Of a stretch of DNA of 64,000 nucleotides, positions 26,302 to 34,575 are shown one piece after another. Where the stretch lies: NCBI RefSeq assembly GCF_001426345.1, contig NZ_LMEM01000015.1, positions 108,897-172,896 on the forward strand, in the 5' to 3' direction. The stretch's first letter is position 1. Every line of letters begins with the position of its first letter. A program made the translations under genes and the position numbers. This DNA is from Devosia sp. Root436 (GTDB lineage: Bacteria; Pseudomonadota; Alphaproteobacteria; Rhizobiales; Devosiaceae). The notes under the pieces were generated by a model. The model was not told the DNA's origin. It did no database searches and saw only the letters and a program-made list of their open reading frames with translations.

Positions 26302-27276
26302 TTATTGGGCGTTCTTGACGCCCGAAGACTCGATCAGGCCCAATACGGTTTTCGCATCGGCGGCGACGAAGGCCTCGAAATCGGCAGTGTTCTTGTAGAA
26401 CAGGTCGACGCCGGACTGCTGCAGGCGTTCCTGCACTTCCGGATTGGCCATCACTTCGCCGATGGCGGCATCGAGCTTGGCGATCACCTCGGGCGGCGTG
26501 CCTGCCGGAGCCGAAACACCATACCAGGTGCCCATCTCATAGTCGTTATAACCCAGTTCACCCATGGTCTGGACATCGGGCAACTGGCTGGCGCGAGTGG
26601 TGGCCGCAACGGCCAGCGGCACGAGATCGCCGCTCTGGATATGAGCGATCAGCGCCGGGGCGTTGAGGAACCCGGTATCGACATTGCCGGCCAGGATATC
26701 CACGGTTGCCGGCGCCACGCCCGGATAGGGGATATGCAGCATCTGGGCACCGATCTCCTCGGAGAACATGAGGCCGGTCAGGTGCGGCAGGCTGCCATTG
26801 CCGACCGAGGCGTAGGACACGGTGTCGGGAGCCTCGAGCGCGCGCTCGGCCAGTTGGTCGATCGTGGTGATGCCCGAATTCTTGGACACGACCAGCACGT
26901 TGGGAACGCTGGCGACCAGGGAGACGAAGTCGAAATCGGCGATACCGTCATAGCCGGCATCGGGATTGAGGGCGGGCGTGATCACATGCGTCGGCGAGCC
27001 GGCCAGCAGCAGCGTATAGCCATCGGCAGGCTGGGCGATAACCGAGGTTGCGGCAATGGCCGTGGCAGCTCCGGTCCGGTTTTCCACCACGACGGGCTGT
27101 CCCAGGATGCGGCTCATATATTCGCCGATCGTGCGTGCGATCAGGTCAGCGGACCCGCCGGCAGCATAGGGATTGACCAGCGTAATGGGGCGGGTCGGGT
27201 ATTCCTGGGCATAGGTGGCCGAGGCTGCGCCCGCCGTCAGAGCTGCGACGACGCTCAACGCGATGAGCTTTTTCAT
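26302..27276 (-). CDS. tctC: TTT transporter periplasmic binding protein (Bug family)
   Basis: This 324-residue protein has a Sec signal peptide (MKKLIALSVVAALTAGAASA, cut after about residue 23). The Bug-family fold follows: YPTRPITLVNPYAAGGSADL, GQPVVVENRTGAA, and HIPYPGVAPATVDILAGNVD, with acidic or polar carboxylate-binding loops. It captures a carboxylate in the periplasm for TctAB. GAGGAAAAC precedes the ATG. It is the first gene of a six-gene operon (tctC, leuD-like, tctB, tctA, dehydrogenase, flavin reductase). An AT-rich dyad at 27318-27340 may be the control site. Confidence 0.95.
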   Translation of the reverse strand: MKKLIALSVVAALTAGAASATYAQEYPTRPITLVNPYAAGGSADLIARTIGEYMSRILGQPVVVENRTGAATAIAATSVIAQPADGYTLLLAGSPTHVITPALNPDAGYDGIADFDFVSLVASVPNVLVVSKNSGITTIDQLAERALEAPDTVSYASVGNGSLPHLTGLMFSEEIGAQMLHIPYPGVAPATVDILAGNVDTGFLNAPALIAHIQSGDLVPLAVAATTRASQLPDVQTMGELGYNDYEMGTWYGVSAPAGTPPEVIAKLDAAIGEVMANPEVQERLQQSGVDLFYKNTADFEAFVAADAKTVLGLIESSGVKNAQ

Positions 27277-27378
27277 GTTTTCCTCCCAATTAGGTTGCCG
27301 TACTTGCGACGACCATTTGACCTATAGATCAGTTTAATAGCCTTTTCAAGGACAGCCGGCGTTGGCGGGCTTTCAAAC

Positions 27379-29439
27379 CTAAGCCGAGTCGCCGGATATC
27401 CTTGCCACCACCGCCGCGAAATTCGGCGCGACGGGACGTCCACTGGTTTCAGTTACGCCCGCCAATTGCGCGGCGAGCAGGATCGGGTTCTGGCGCGACG
27501 CCCAATAAAGTGGCCCGCCCTCGTGGCGCGGAAAGCCGAAGCCGTTGCCTAGAGCCACGTCGATATCTTCGGGCTGGGCACACACACCTTCATGCACCAC
27601 CCAGGCCGCCTCATTGCTCATCGCCGTCAGCAGGGAGGTGACGATCTCCTCGTCGGCGAAGCTGCGGCGCGGCCTGCCCTGGCGGCGAGAGGCGTCTTCG
27701 ATAAGGCTGGCAACCTCGGGGCTCGGCACCGGCTTGCCATCGGCATAGTTGTACCAGCCCTTGCCGGCATTGCGGCCGAAACGACCGCGTTCGCACAACT
27801 GGTCGGCAATATCGACATAGCGCTCCGCGCTATCACGGCTGGCCGCCAGGCGCTTGCGCATGGCCCAGGCAATATCCAGACCGGCCAGGTCGAACACCGC
27901 GAACGGGCCCATGGCCATGCCGAAATTCTGCATCGCCCGATCGATCTGTTCAGGCAGGCAACCGTCCTCGATGAGATATTCGCACTGCCGGCGATAGGCT
28001 GCGAAGATGCGATTGCCGACGAAGCCTTCGCCCACGGCCGTCAGAATCGGCAACTTGCCCAATTGGCGCGCCAGTCCCAGCATGGTGGCGACGACCGCTT
28101 CGCTGGTCTGGCCAGCGCGAACGATCTCCACCAGCTTGAGCACGGCAGCGGGATTGAAGAAGTGCATGCCGACCACGCGCTCGCGGCCAGGTATGACTGC
28201 GGCAATCGCATCAATATCGAGATAGGAGGTATTGGTCGCCAGGATCGCCTTGGGCCCGACGATGCCGGCAAGAGCCGCCAGCAGCGATTGCTTGGCCGCC
28301 AGGTCTTCGGGAATGGCCTCGACCACCAGCTGGCAATCCGCCAATTGTTCGAGCGGCACGATGCCGATGCGATCGAGCAGTTCACTCGCCGAGGCCAGTT
28401 CGCCACGCCGGACGAGGCGCCCGGCCCCTTCGGCGATATGCGCCATGGCACGCGCCACGGTCTGGGGATCGGCCTCGACCAGGCGGACTGCCAGGCCGGC
28501 GCGGGCAAAGACCAGCGCGATATCGCTGCCCATGCGCCCTGCCCCGACCACACCAACGCGGGTAATCTCGGACGGCGCGACACCGCGGGCCGGCCGGCCG
28601 GCCCGGCGCTCGGCCTGGAACAGATAGCGCAAGGCCTTCGACTGCGGCGAGACCCGCAGGCGCAGCGAGTCGGCACGCTCGCGCTGCAGCGCTTCGACAG
28701 GCGGCAAATCCAGACCACGCAGAACGGCTTCGGCAGCGGCGGGAGGCGCATCGGCCCCGCGCGATTTCGCTTTGAAAGCCGTGGCTGCCTGCTGCAGCGC
28801 CACGGGGTCGAAATCCGGGACCGGGAGGTCGATACAACGCCGCTTGCGTGGATGGGTCTCTATCCAGCGGCGCGCTGCGATGATCAGATCGCCTTCCGCC
28901 ACCTGATCGACAAGGCCGATGGCGAGAGCCTGCGCGACGTCGAGCCGCCGACCCGTCGTCACCAGGTCCAGTGCCGCTGGCGGCCCGACCAGCCGGGGCA
29001 GCCGCACCGTTCCGCCCGCGCCCGGGATGAGGCCGAGCGTCACTTCGGGCAGGCCCAGGACGGCATCGCCGGCAGCGATGCGCCAGTCGCAGCCGAGCGC
29101 CAGTTCGCAACCACCCCCCAGGGCCGCGCCGCGGATCGCCGCCGCTACTGGAAACGGCAATTGTTCGATCAGCGCGATGACATCGGGCAGGTGCGGCGCG
29201 ACAGGTGGAGCGTCGAACTCGCGGATATCGGAGCCGGCGACGAAATTTGCGCCCACCCCGACCAATATGGCGCCATCCAGTTCGCGGCCGCGCAGGTCGA
29301 GCAGTGCGTCCTGCAGCGCTGCCCGCATCGCCGATGAACCGATATTGAGCGGCGCAAAGTCGATCAAGACGACGGCAATCCGCTCTGCCCCGCCTGACGC
29401 TTCGATCGTGACGATGCCAGCCTCCGGCTTTCTGGACAT
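27379..29439 (-). CDS. Bifunctional enoyl-CoA hydratase/3-hydroxyacyl-CoA dehydrogenase (FadB/FadJ-like)
   Basis: This 686-residue fusion has an enoyl-CoA hydratase domain (about 1-190; GSDIREFDAP, GAALGGGCELALGCD, LGLPEVTLGLIPGAGGTVRLP), a linker, then the dehydrogenase. GVVGAGRMGSDIALVFARAG near residue 290 is the NAD motif; VGMHFFNPAAVLKLVEIV and GFVGNRIF are family signatures, and a C-terminal helical domain has GWYNYADGKP. It would hydrate an enoyl-CoA and oxidise the 3-hydroxyacyl-CoA. The ATG at 29439 follows AGAGAG; a TTG at 29457 is less likely. It is divergent from the enoyl-CoA hydratase gene. Confidence 0.92.
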   Translation of the reverse strand: MSRKPEAGIVTIEASGGAERIAVVLIDFAPLNIGSSAMRAALQDALLDLRGRELDGAILVGVGANFVAGSDIREFDAPPVAPHLPDVIALIEQLPFPVAAAIRGAALGGGCELALGCDWRIAAGDAVLGLPEVTLGLIPGAGGTVRLPRLVGPPAALDLVTTGRRLDVAQALAIGLVDQVAEGDLIIAARRWIETHPRKRRCIDLPVPDFDPVALQQAATAFKAKSRGADAPPAAAEAVLRGLDLPPVEALQRERADSLRLRVSPQSKALRYLFQAERRAGRPARGVAPSEITRVGVVGAGRMGSDIALVFARAGLAVRLVEADPQTVARAMAHIAEGAGRLVRRGELASASELLDRIGIVPLEQLADCQLVVEAIPEDLAAKQSLLAALAGIVGPKAILATNTSYLDIDAIAAVIPGRERVVGMHFFNPAAVLKLVEIVRAGQTSEAVVATMLGLARQLGKLPILTAVGEGFVGNRIFAAYRRQCEYLIEDGCLPEQIDRAMQNFGMAMGPFAVFDLAGLDIAWAMRKRLAASRDSAERYVDIADQLCERGRFGRNAGKGWYNYADGKPVPSPEVASLIEDASRRQGRPRRSFADEEIVTSLLTAMSNEAAWVVHEGVCAQPEDIDVALGNGFGFPRHEGGPLYWASRQNPILLAAQLAGVTETSGRPVAPNFAAVVARISGDSA

Positions 29440-29579
29440 ATTCTCTCTTTTAGACAAAAGTGCACGTTATTGAGCTTTTAAGCTGGGGCAGGCGGATATC
29501 GGTTGTCAATTCAAAAATGTTCATTTAGCTAGCTTTATAGCTTTTATGGCCAGAATGATATTTGACGAGGAGATTTGCG

Positions 29580-30341
29580 ATGTCCCTGATCGTGGAGCGC
29601 GACGGCAAGATTGCCAAGGTGATCATCGACCGGGCGCCGGCAAACGCCCTGACCATGGAGCTCTATGGCGAGATTGCCGATCGCTTCGACGCGCTGTCCG
29701 CGGATGCCGATATCAGCTGCATCATTCTCACCGCCACCGGGACCCGGGCATTCTGCGCGGGGCTCGATCTCAAGGAATTCGTCACTGCCACAGTCGAGCA
29801 AGATCCGCATCGGGCCAGGATCGTGCGCCGGACCTTTGCATCGGTGCGCCATGCCGCCGTGCCTGTCATCGCCGCCGTCAACGGCCCGGCACTGGGCGCA
29901 GGCTGCGTGCTGGCCTCGGTCTGCGATATCCGCCTCGCCTCGCCCAATGCCACATTCGGCCTGCCCGAGGTCAATGTCGGGCGCTGTGGCGGCACAGCCC
30001 ATATGGGGCGGCACCTCCCGCAGGGAATTTTGCGGCAGATGGTGTTTACCGCCAAGCCGATTTCCGCCGAGGAGGCGCATCGCTTCGGCTTCGTCAACGC
30101 CATCCATTCCGCCGAAACGCTGCTGGCGGCGGCCGAAGAGATGGCGCAGCTGATCGCCAGCAAGGCGCCGCTGGGGCTGCGGCTGGGCAAGGAGTCGATG
30201 AACCGGGCCGAATTCATGCCCGTGGATGACGGCTATGAGCTCGAACAGACCTACAGCACTCGCCTGATGGCCACGGCGGATGCTAGAGAAGCGGCGCGAG
30301 CCGTTGTCGAGAAAAGATCGCCGGTGTTTGTCGGGCGCTAA
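29580..30341 (+). CDS. Enoyl-CoA hydratase/isomerase family protein
   Basis: This 253-residue crotonase-fold enzyme has AFCAGLDLKEF (oxyanion-hole loop), GPALGAGCVLASVCDIRLAS, and TFGLPEVNVGRCGGTAHMGR. A Glu of the common hydratase pair is kept in LPEVNVG, whereas the first position (CVLA instead of CELA) is not Glu. Isomerase, hydrolase or lyase activity is therefore as likely as hydration. The ATG at 29580 has GAGGAG 7 nt upstream. It is the first gene after a divergent promoter and is followed by the GntR regulator. Confidence 0.88.
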   Translation: MSLIVERDGKIAKVIIDRAPANALTMELYGEIADRFDALSADADISCIILTATGTRAFCAGLDLKEFVTATVEQDPHRARIVRRTFASVRHAAVPVIAAVNGPALGAGCVLASVCDIRLASPNATFGLPEVNVGRCGGTAHMGRHLPQGILRQMVFTAKPISAEEAHRFGFVNAIHSAETLLAAAEEMAQLIASKAPLGLRLGKESMNRAEFMPVDDGYELEQTYSTRLMATADAREAARAVVEKRSPVFVGR

Positions 30342-30436
30342 CGCCAGTGCAGCATCGCTCACAATCGCAGGCCTGTCTGTCGGCCGGCGCGGGAGTATAT
30401 ATCTGAATTGAGCAGGTCGATCGCGAAGGGGCATCA

Positions 30437-31165
30437 ATGAGCGGAGTGGATCTTAATCGGAGCAGCGTCTCGCGTTACATCCAACTGGCCACGCTATTCC
30501 GCCAGCGCATCGATTCCGGGCAATGGAAGGTCGGCGCGCAGATTCCGACAGTGGAAGAACTGTCGTCCGAATACGGCGTGGCCCGTGCCACTATCCGGCA
30601 GTCGCTCGACCAATTGGAGCGCGATGGCCTGATCGAGCGGTTCCGCGCCAAGGGCACGTTTGTACGGGGCCGTTCGCAGCCCGAATTGTGGTGCACGGTC
30701 GGCACCGACTGGTCGGGCCTGCTGCAGCCCACGGTCGACGCCCGCATCGAGGTACTGACCGACGAAGCCAATGTCGAATTGTCCGACGTGCCCTACCTGA
30801 TCGGCAATCTCGCCCCCGCCTATCGCCGGCTGCAGCGCCGCCATTGGCGGGACGACACGGCATTCCTGTTGACCGAAGTGTGCATAGACGAACGGCTGCG
30901 GCAGTACATCACGGCGGAAGATGTCGTCACCAAGACCGCCCTGCGGCTGGTGCACGACATTCCCAACCTCCAGGTTGCCGACGCCCAGCAGACCCTGATC
31001 ATCAGCACCGCCGATGTCGAAACCGCCTCGGCGCTCGACATGCCGCTCAACGCGCCGGTCGCCCATGTCTATCGCCGGGTCGTCGATGTGGACGGGTTTG
31101 CCGTGCTGATTGCCAAGGGCATCTACCAGGGCCATCTGGTGCGGTTCGATATCAAGCTACGCTGA
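30437..31165 (+). CDS. GntR-family transcriptional regulator (HutC/UTRA type)
   Basis: This 242-residue regulator has a GntR winged helix (about 15-80; QIPTVEELSSEYGVARATIR) and a UTRA effector domain ending VYRRVVDVDGFAVLIAKGIY. UTRA domains sense small organic ligands, often the substrate or a CoA or keto intermediate. It sits in the middle of the island, so control of the TTT, CoA and hydratase operons is the simplest reading. The ATG follows AAGGGG. Its end overlaps the LeuC-like gene end by 9 bp. Confidence 0.92.
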   Translation: MSGVDLNRSSVSRYIQLATLFRQRIDSGQWKVGAQIPTVEELSSEYGVARATIRQSLDQLERDGLIERFRAKGTFVRGRSQPELWCTVGTDWSGLLQPTVDARIEVLTDEANVELSDVPYLIGNLAPAYRRLQRRHWRDDTAFLLTEVCIDERLRQYITAEDVVTKTALRLVHDIPNLQVADAQQTLIISTADVETASALDMPLNAPVAHVYRRVVDVDGFAVLIAKGIYQGHLVRFDIKLR

Positions 31166-32428
31166 GCCGGCAAGCACCTTGCGCGGATCGACCACCTGCC
31201 CCGCCACGGCTGCTGCCGCCACGACGTAGGGGCTGGACAGGTAGGACCGTGACTCACGGCTGCCATTGCGGCCGTGATAGTTCATCTGGTGGGTAGAAAG
31301 CTGCACTTCGCCGGGATTGAGGAAGCCCTCATAGCCCCAGCATGTGGTGCAGCCGGGGGCCAGCACGGTAGCGCCCGCCTGCATGAAGATTTCAAACAGT
31401 CCCTCACTGGCGGCCTTGGCATAGACCTCGCGGCTGCCGGGCGTGATGTAGAACGTCACATGCGGCGCGATGGTCCGGCCCTTAAGCACTTCGGCCGCGG
31501 CGCGCATGTCGTCCAGCCGCGAATTGGCGCAGGAACCGATGGCCGCCTGGTCGATGCGCAAGCCGGCGAAATCGCTGACAGGAGCGGCATTGTGCAGTTC
31601 GGGCGGCGGCGAAATCATCGGCTCGACCAGCCCGAGGTCATAGTCCCGCTCATAGTCGAAATGGGCGCCAGCATCGCTGGCAATGGCCTCCACCAGCGTA
31701 TCGGGTGCGCGCTCGCGTGCATAGGCGAGCGCCAGTTCATCCACTGGCATCAGGGCGCTGTCGGCACCGGCATGATAGGAGCATGCCAGGATGGACTGGC
31801 GCTCGTCCAGGCTGATACCGGCAATGGCCGGGCCGGCATATTCGATGCAGGACTGGCTCAATAGATCGGTCTGGGCAAAGTCGCGGATGATGACCTGCAC
31901 CAGGTCGCGCGTCATGACGCCCCTGGCGAAGGCGCCACGCAGGTTGAAGCGCACCGAGCGAGGCACCATCATCCAGTTCTCGTCGGTCAGCTGGGAGACG
32001 ACGACTTCCGAGGACATGGCGATGTTGAGCGCGCCGACCACCCCGATGGTGGCAATATTGGGCTCGTCGGAGAAGACCAGGTCGCCCGGCTTGGCAAAGC
32101 CGCGCTCGGTCATCACCAGATGGCGCAGGCCCGAACCGGCGCCAAAGAACCTGGCGCCGCTCTCGCGCGCGAAATCCTGCATCTCGCGATGAGCCTGGTA
32201 GTAGGGCGTGCCCATGCCGGCCGAGGTGGTGTGGTCCACTACCATCACCACCTTGTCGGGACGCTTGAGCGTCTTGCTGCCCGCCTGCTCCATGATGCGC
32301 TTGCGCGGGCCCCAGGAGATTTCCTGACATACGGTATAGGCGGGCGACACCGTCACATATTCGCCGGGTACCACGCTGTCGCGACCGGCGGCGCGGGCGA
32401 CGATCTTTTCGGCCATGGTGAGTTGCAT
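31157..32428 (-). CDS. LeuC/aconitase-like hydro-lyase large subunit, atypical
   Basis: This 423-residue protein keeps the iron-sulfur ligands: Cys300 in GSCANSR and Cys360/Cys363 in APGCTTCWG, plus VVDHTTSAGMG near residue 64 and HGRNGSR near 385. The family motif DSHT, whose His helps catalysis, is replaced by SDEP (120-123). The size equals LeuC-type subunits that work with a separate LeuD. It is the last gene of the seven-gene hydratase/CoA operon. With the small subunit lacking its Arg loop, the pair forms a divergent branch with unknown substrate. It is convergent with the GntR gene. Confidence 0.82.
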   Translation of the reverse strand: MQLTMAEKIVARAAGRDSVVPGEYVTVSPAYTVCQEISWGPRKRIMEQAGSKTLKRPDKVVMVVDHTTSAGMGTPYYQAHREMQDFARESGARFFGAGSGLRHLVMTERGFAKPGDLVFSDEPNIATIGVVGALNIAMSSEVVVSQLTDENWMMVPRSVRFNLRGAFARGVMTRDLVQVIIRDFAQTDLLSQSCIEYAGPAIAGISLDERQSILACSYHAGADSALMPVDELALAYARERAPDTLVEAIASDAGAHFDYERDYDLGLVEPMISPPPELHNAAPVSDFAGLRIDQAAIGSCANSRLDDMRAAAEVLKGRTIAPHVTFYITPGSREVYAKAASEGLFEIFMQAGATVLAPGCTTCWGYEGFLNPGEVQLSTHQMNYHGRNGSRESRSYLSSPYVVAAAAVAGQVVDPRKVLAGSA

Positions 32429-32457
32429 CTGTCCTCCGGCCAGGTTGCCCTGGATCG

Positions 32458-33072
32458 TTATTGGCCGGTGGTCCGGCGTTGTGCGAGCTGTTCGAGAATG
32501 GCGGCACGCTTCTGCGCGGCGCCGTCATCGAGATTGCGATAGAGACTGTTGCCCCTGGCATCGATGGCCACCGTCAGCGGGCCCAGGGCCTCCACTTCGA
32601 GTTCGACCAGCCGATAGTGGGAGATGAAATCATCCCAGGCGACGTGCCGGATCTTGCGAATGGCGGCAGAAAGGATCGGCGCGCCGCCGCCGAGAAACGA
32701 CAGGTAGACCCCGCCGACATCCCTCAGCGCCCTGGCGCATTCGTCGTCCAGCCCGCCCTTGCCGCCGACGCAGCGCAGGTTGAAATGCCGGATGATCTCG
32801 GGCATCAGCGCGTTGAAGCGCGTGCTGGTCGTGGGGTTCATATAGAGAATTTCGAAGCCGTTTTCCGTCTCCCGGCTATAGCTGCCGAGATGGAAGAACG
32901 CGGTGTCATTGAGCGCGATCGGCGTCGGCGTGCTACTGCGAATATGCTCGATGATGCGGTGATGGGTTGGAATACCGGCCGTGACCACGATGGGTCCGGT
33001 CAGCGTCACCATCTCGCCCAGTTCGAGGCTGGCCACATCTTCGCGCGAGGCTGGCAGGGTAATCGTGCGCAC
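32458..33072 (-). CDS. Class I fumarase/tartrate dehydratase beta-subunit-like protein, atypical
   Basis: This 204-residue protein matches the C-terminal (beta) half of class I iron-sulfur hydro-lyases: LGEMVTLTGPIVV, then NPTTSTRF (79-86, canonical GPTTS.RM) and VGGKGG (102-107). The canonical RDxxH substrate motif after the first strand is replaced by TAGIPTHH (31-38), so Arg and Asp are missing. The GTG at 33072 has GGAG 7 nt upstream and lies 4 bp after the alpha gene stop. It probably forms a heterodimer or heterotetramer with the alpha subunit. Confidence 0.85.
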   Translation of the reverse strand: MRTITLPASREDVASLELGEMVTLTGPIVVTAGIPTHHRIIEHIRSSTPTPIALNDTAFFHLGSYSRETENGFEILYMNPTTSTRFNALMPEIIRHFNLRCVGGKGGLDDECARALRDVGGVYLSFLGGGAPILSAAIRKIRHVAWDDFISHYRLVELEVEALGPLTVAIDARGNSLYRNLDDGAAQKRAAILEQLAQRRTTGQ

Positions 33073-33076
33073 CGGC

Positions 33077-33946
33077 CTACTCCAGGCGCTCGATGCGCCC
33101 ATCGCTGTGGATGCGGGCGCGCGAGCGGCGGTTGATCCAGCAGTTGAAAGCGACGGCGACAGGGGTAAAGCCGTGCCCGGCGGCGTAGTTCACATGAACG
33201 CCGAGCACCGTCGTATCGCCGCCTGTTCCCATCGGGCCGTAGCCGAGGGCATTGACCGCCTCGTAGAGCCGCGCCTCCATGTCGGCGACCAGCTTTTCGG
33301 GATGCGGCGTGCCGATCTCGCGCAAAGTCGCCTCCTTGGCCATCTTGGCGCAATAGTCGAACGTGCCGCCAATGCCGACGCCCATCACCACGGGCGGGCA
33401 ATGCTGCGAACCGGCCTTGATGGCGACGTCGAGGATATAGGTTTCGATCGTCTCCAGCGTAGGGAAGGTGAACAGCTCCATCGCCGCCCAGCGCCCGGAG
33501 CCGAGCGCCTTGGGCGAACAGATGATCTCGATGTAATCGGCATCCTCGATCAGATCATAGGTAATGATGGGCATGTCCTTGCCCTGATAGCCACGCTCCA
33601 ATGTGAGCGGATTGGTGACATGCTTGAGCAAAGGCGGATCGATGGTCTCGACCAGATGGGCGAAACCGGCCTGGATGGCGGATTTGATATTGGCATTCCA
33701 GTCGGCCTTGGTGCCGATCTTGACGAAGTAGACTGGAACCCCGGAATCCGAGCAGACATAGCGGTCGGCGGTTTCGGCTGCATTGGCGCTTGCCAGCATC
33801 ATGTTGAGCGTCTTGCGCGCCGTCTCGTTGGTTTCGCTCTCGCGCGCCCGCGCCAGCGCCGCCTTGGTGTCGTCGGGAACACGCCGCAGCGCCCAGGAAT
33901 AGAGATCCTTGGTTGCCTCGAAGATGTGTTCGTCACGAATGGTCAT
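33077..33946 (-). CDS. Class I fumarase/tartrate dehydratase alpha-subunit-like protein
   Basis: This 289-residue iron-sulfur subunit has three cysteines at the expected spacing: Cys65 in VCSDSG, Cys143 in ICSPKALGS and Cys183 in HCPPVVMGVGIGGT. The usual PKGGGSEN loop reads SPKALGSGRW here, another departure from fumarases and tartrate dehydratases. The enzyme would add or remove water across a double bond next to a carboxylate, for instance on a substituted fumarate or mesaconate-like acid (inference). Its start overlaps the CMD gene stop by 4 bp. Confidence 0.88.
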   Translation of the reverse strand: MTIRDEHIFEATKDLYSWALRRVPDDTKAALARARESETNETARKTLNMMLASANAAETADRYVCSDSGVPVYFVKIGTKADWNANIKSAIQAGFAHLVETIDPPLLKHVTNPLTLERGYQGKDMPIITYDLIEDADYIEIICSPKALGSGRWAAMELFTFPTLETIETYILDVAIKAGSQHCPPVVMGVGIGGTFDYCAKMAKEATLREIGTPHPEKLVADMEARLYEAVNALGYGPMGTGGDTTVLGVHVNYAAGHGFTPVAVAFNCWINRRSRARIHSDGRIERLE

Positions 33947-34575
33947 GGCCGGTACTCGCTGGCGGGGAGATCGGTCAATGCCGCGCCGAGCGGTCGGATG
34001 CCGGGCCCCTCCCCCTCCGGGATTGGAACAAGATGCGTGTTCACCATCAGGGCGACCATGGAATAATAGCCCACGAGGCCCGTCAGTTCGACCACGCCGC
34101 GATCACCCCAGCGCCGGCGGATAGCGGCGTAAACCTCGTCCGACACCTGCCCATGCAGCAGCAGCAGGCGCGAGAACTCGTATACTTCGTGTTCCTCGAT
34201 ATCGGTGAAGGGCACCGTCACCGCATTCTCCAGCGCCGCAATGACGATTTCGGACAGGCCGGCCGCGCTGGCGATCCGACTGTGGATCGCCCATTCGACA
34301 TCACTGTTCCAGCGCCGGCCGCACACAATAATGGCCAGTTCCGAGAGGCGTTCGGGCAGCACGGTGCGGTAGCGCAGCAACTCGCCGAACTTTTGCCATT
34401 TGTCGGCCAGTTCCGGGCTGTGGATCACGGCACGCAGCGGCCCGACCATGCGCCCGCGCGGACCGTTGACCACCGCGTCATGGATCACGCGCTGCTCGGG
34501 GGACATGTCCTGCGCCGATGGCAGGGTGACCCTGTCATTGGCCGAGACGGAAAAACCGTAATCCTGACTCATCAC
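33943..34575 (-). CDS. Carboxymuconolactone decarboxylase family protein
   Basis: This 210-residue all-helical protein has the CMD/AhpD pattern: LSELAIIVCGRRWNSDVEWA with IHSRIASAAGLSE, then VVELTGLVGYYSMVALMVNT. The CxxC pair of AhpD-type peroxidases is absent, which favours a lyase or decarboxylase-like or unknown role. It overlaps the CoA-transferase gene by 1 bp and the alpha-hydratase gene by 4 bp, so it is co-expressed with both. The substrate is unknown. Confidence 0.85.
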   Translation of the reverse strand: MMSQDYGFSVSANDRVTLPSAQDMSPEQRVIHDAVVNGPRGRMVGPLRAVIHSPELADKWQKFGELLRYRTVLPERLSELAIIVCGRRWNSDVEWAIHSRIASAAGLSEIVIAALENAVTVPFTDIEEHEVYEFSRLLLLHGQVSDEVYAAIRRRWGDRGVVELTGLVGYYSMVALMVNTHLVPIPEGEGPGIRPLGAALTDLPASEYRP

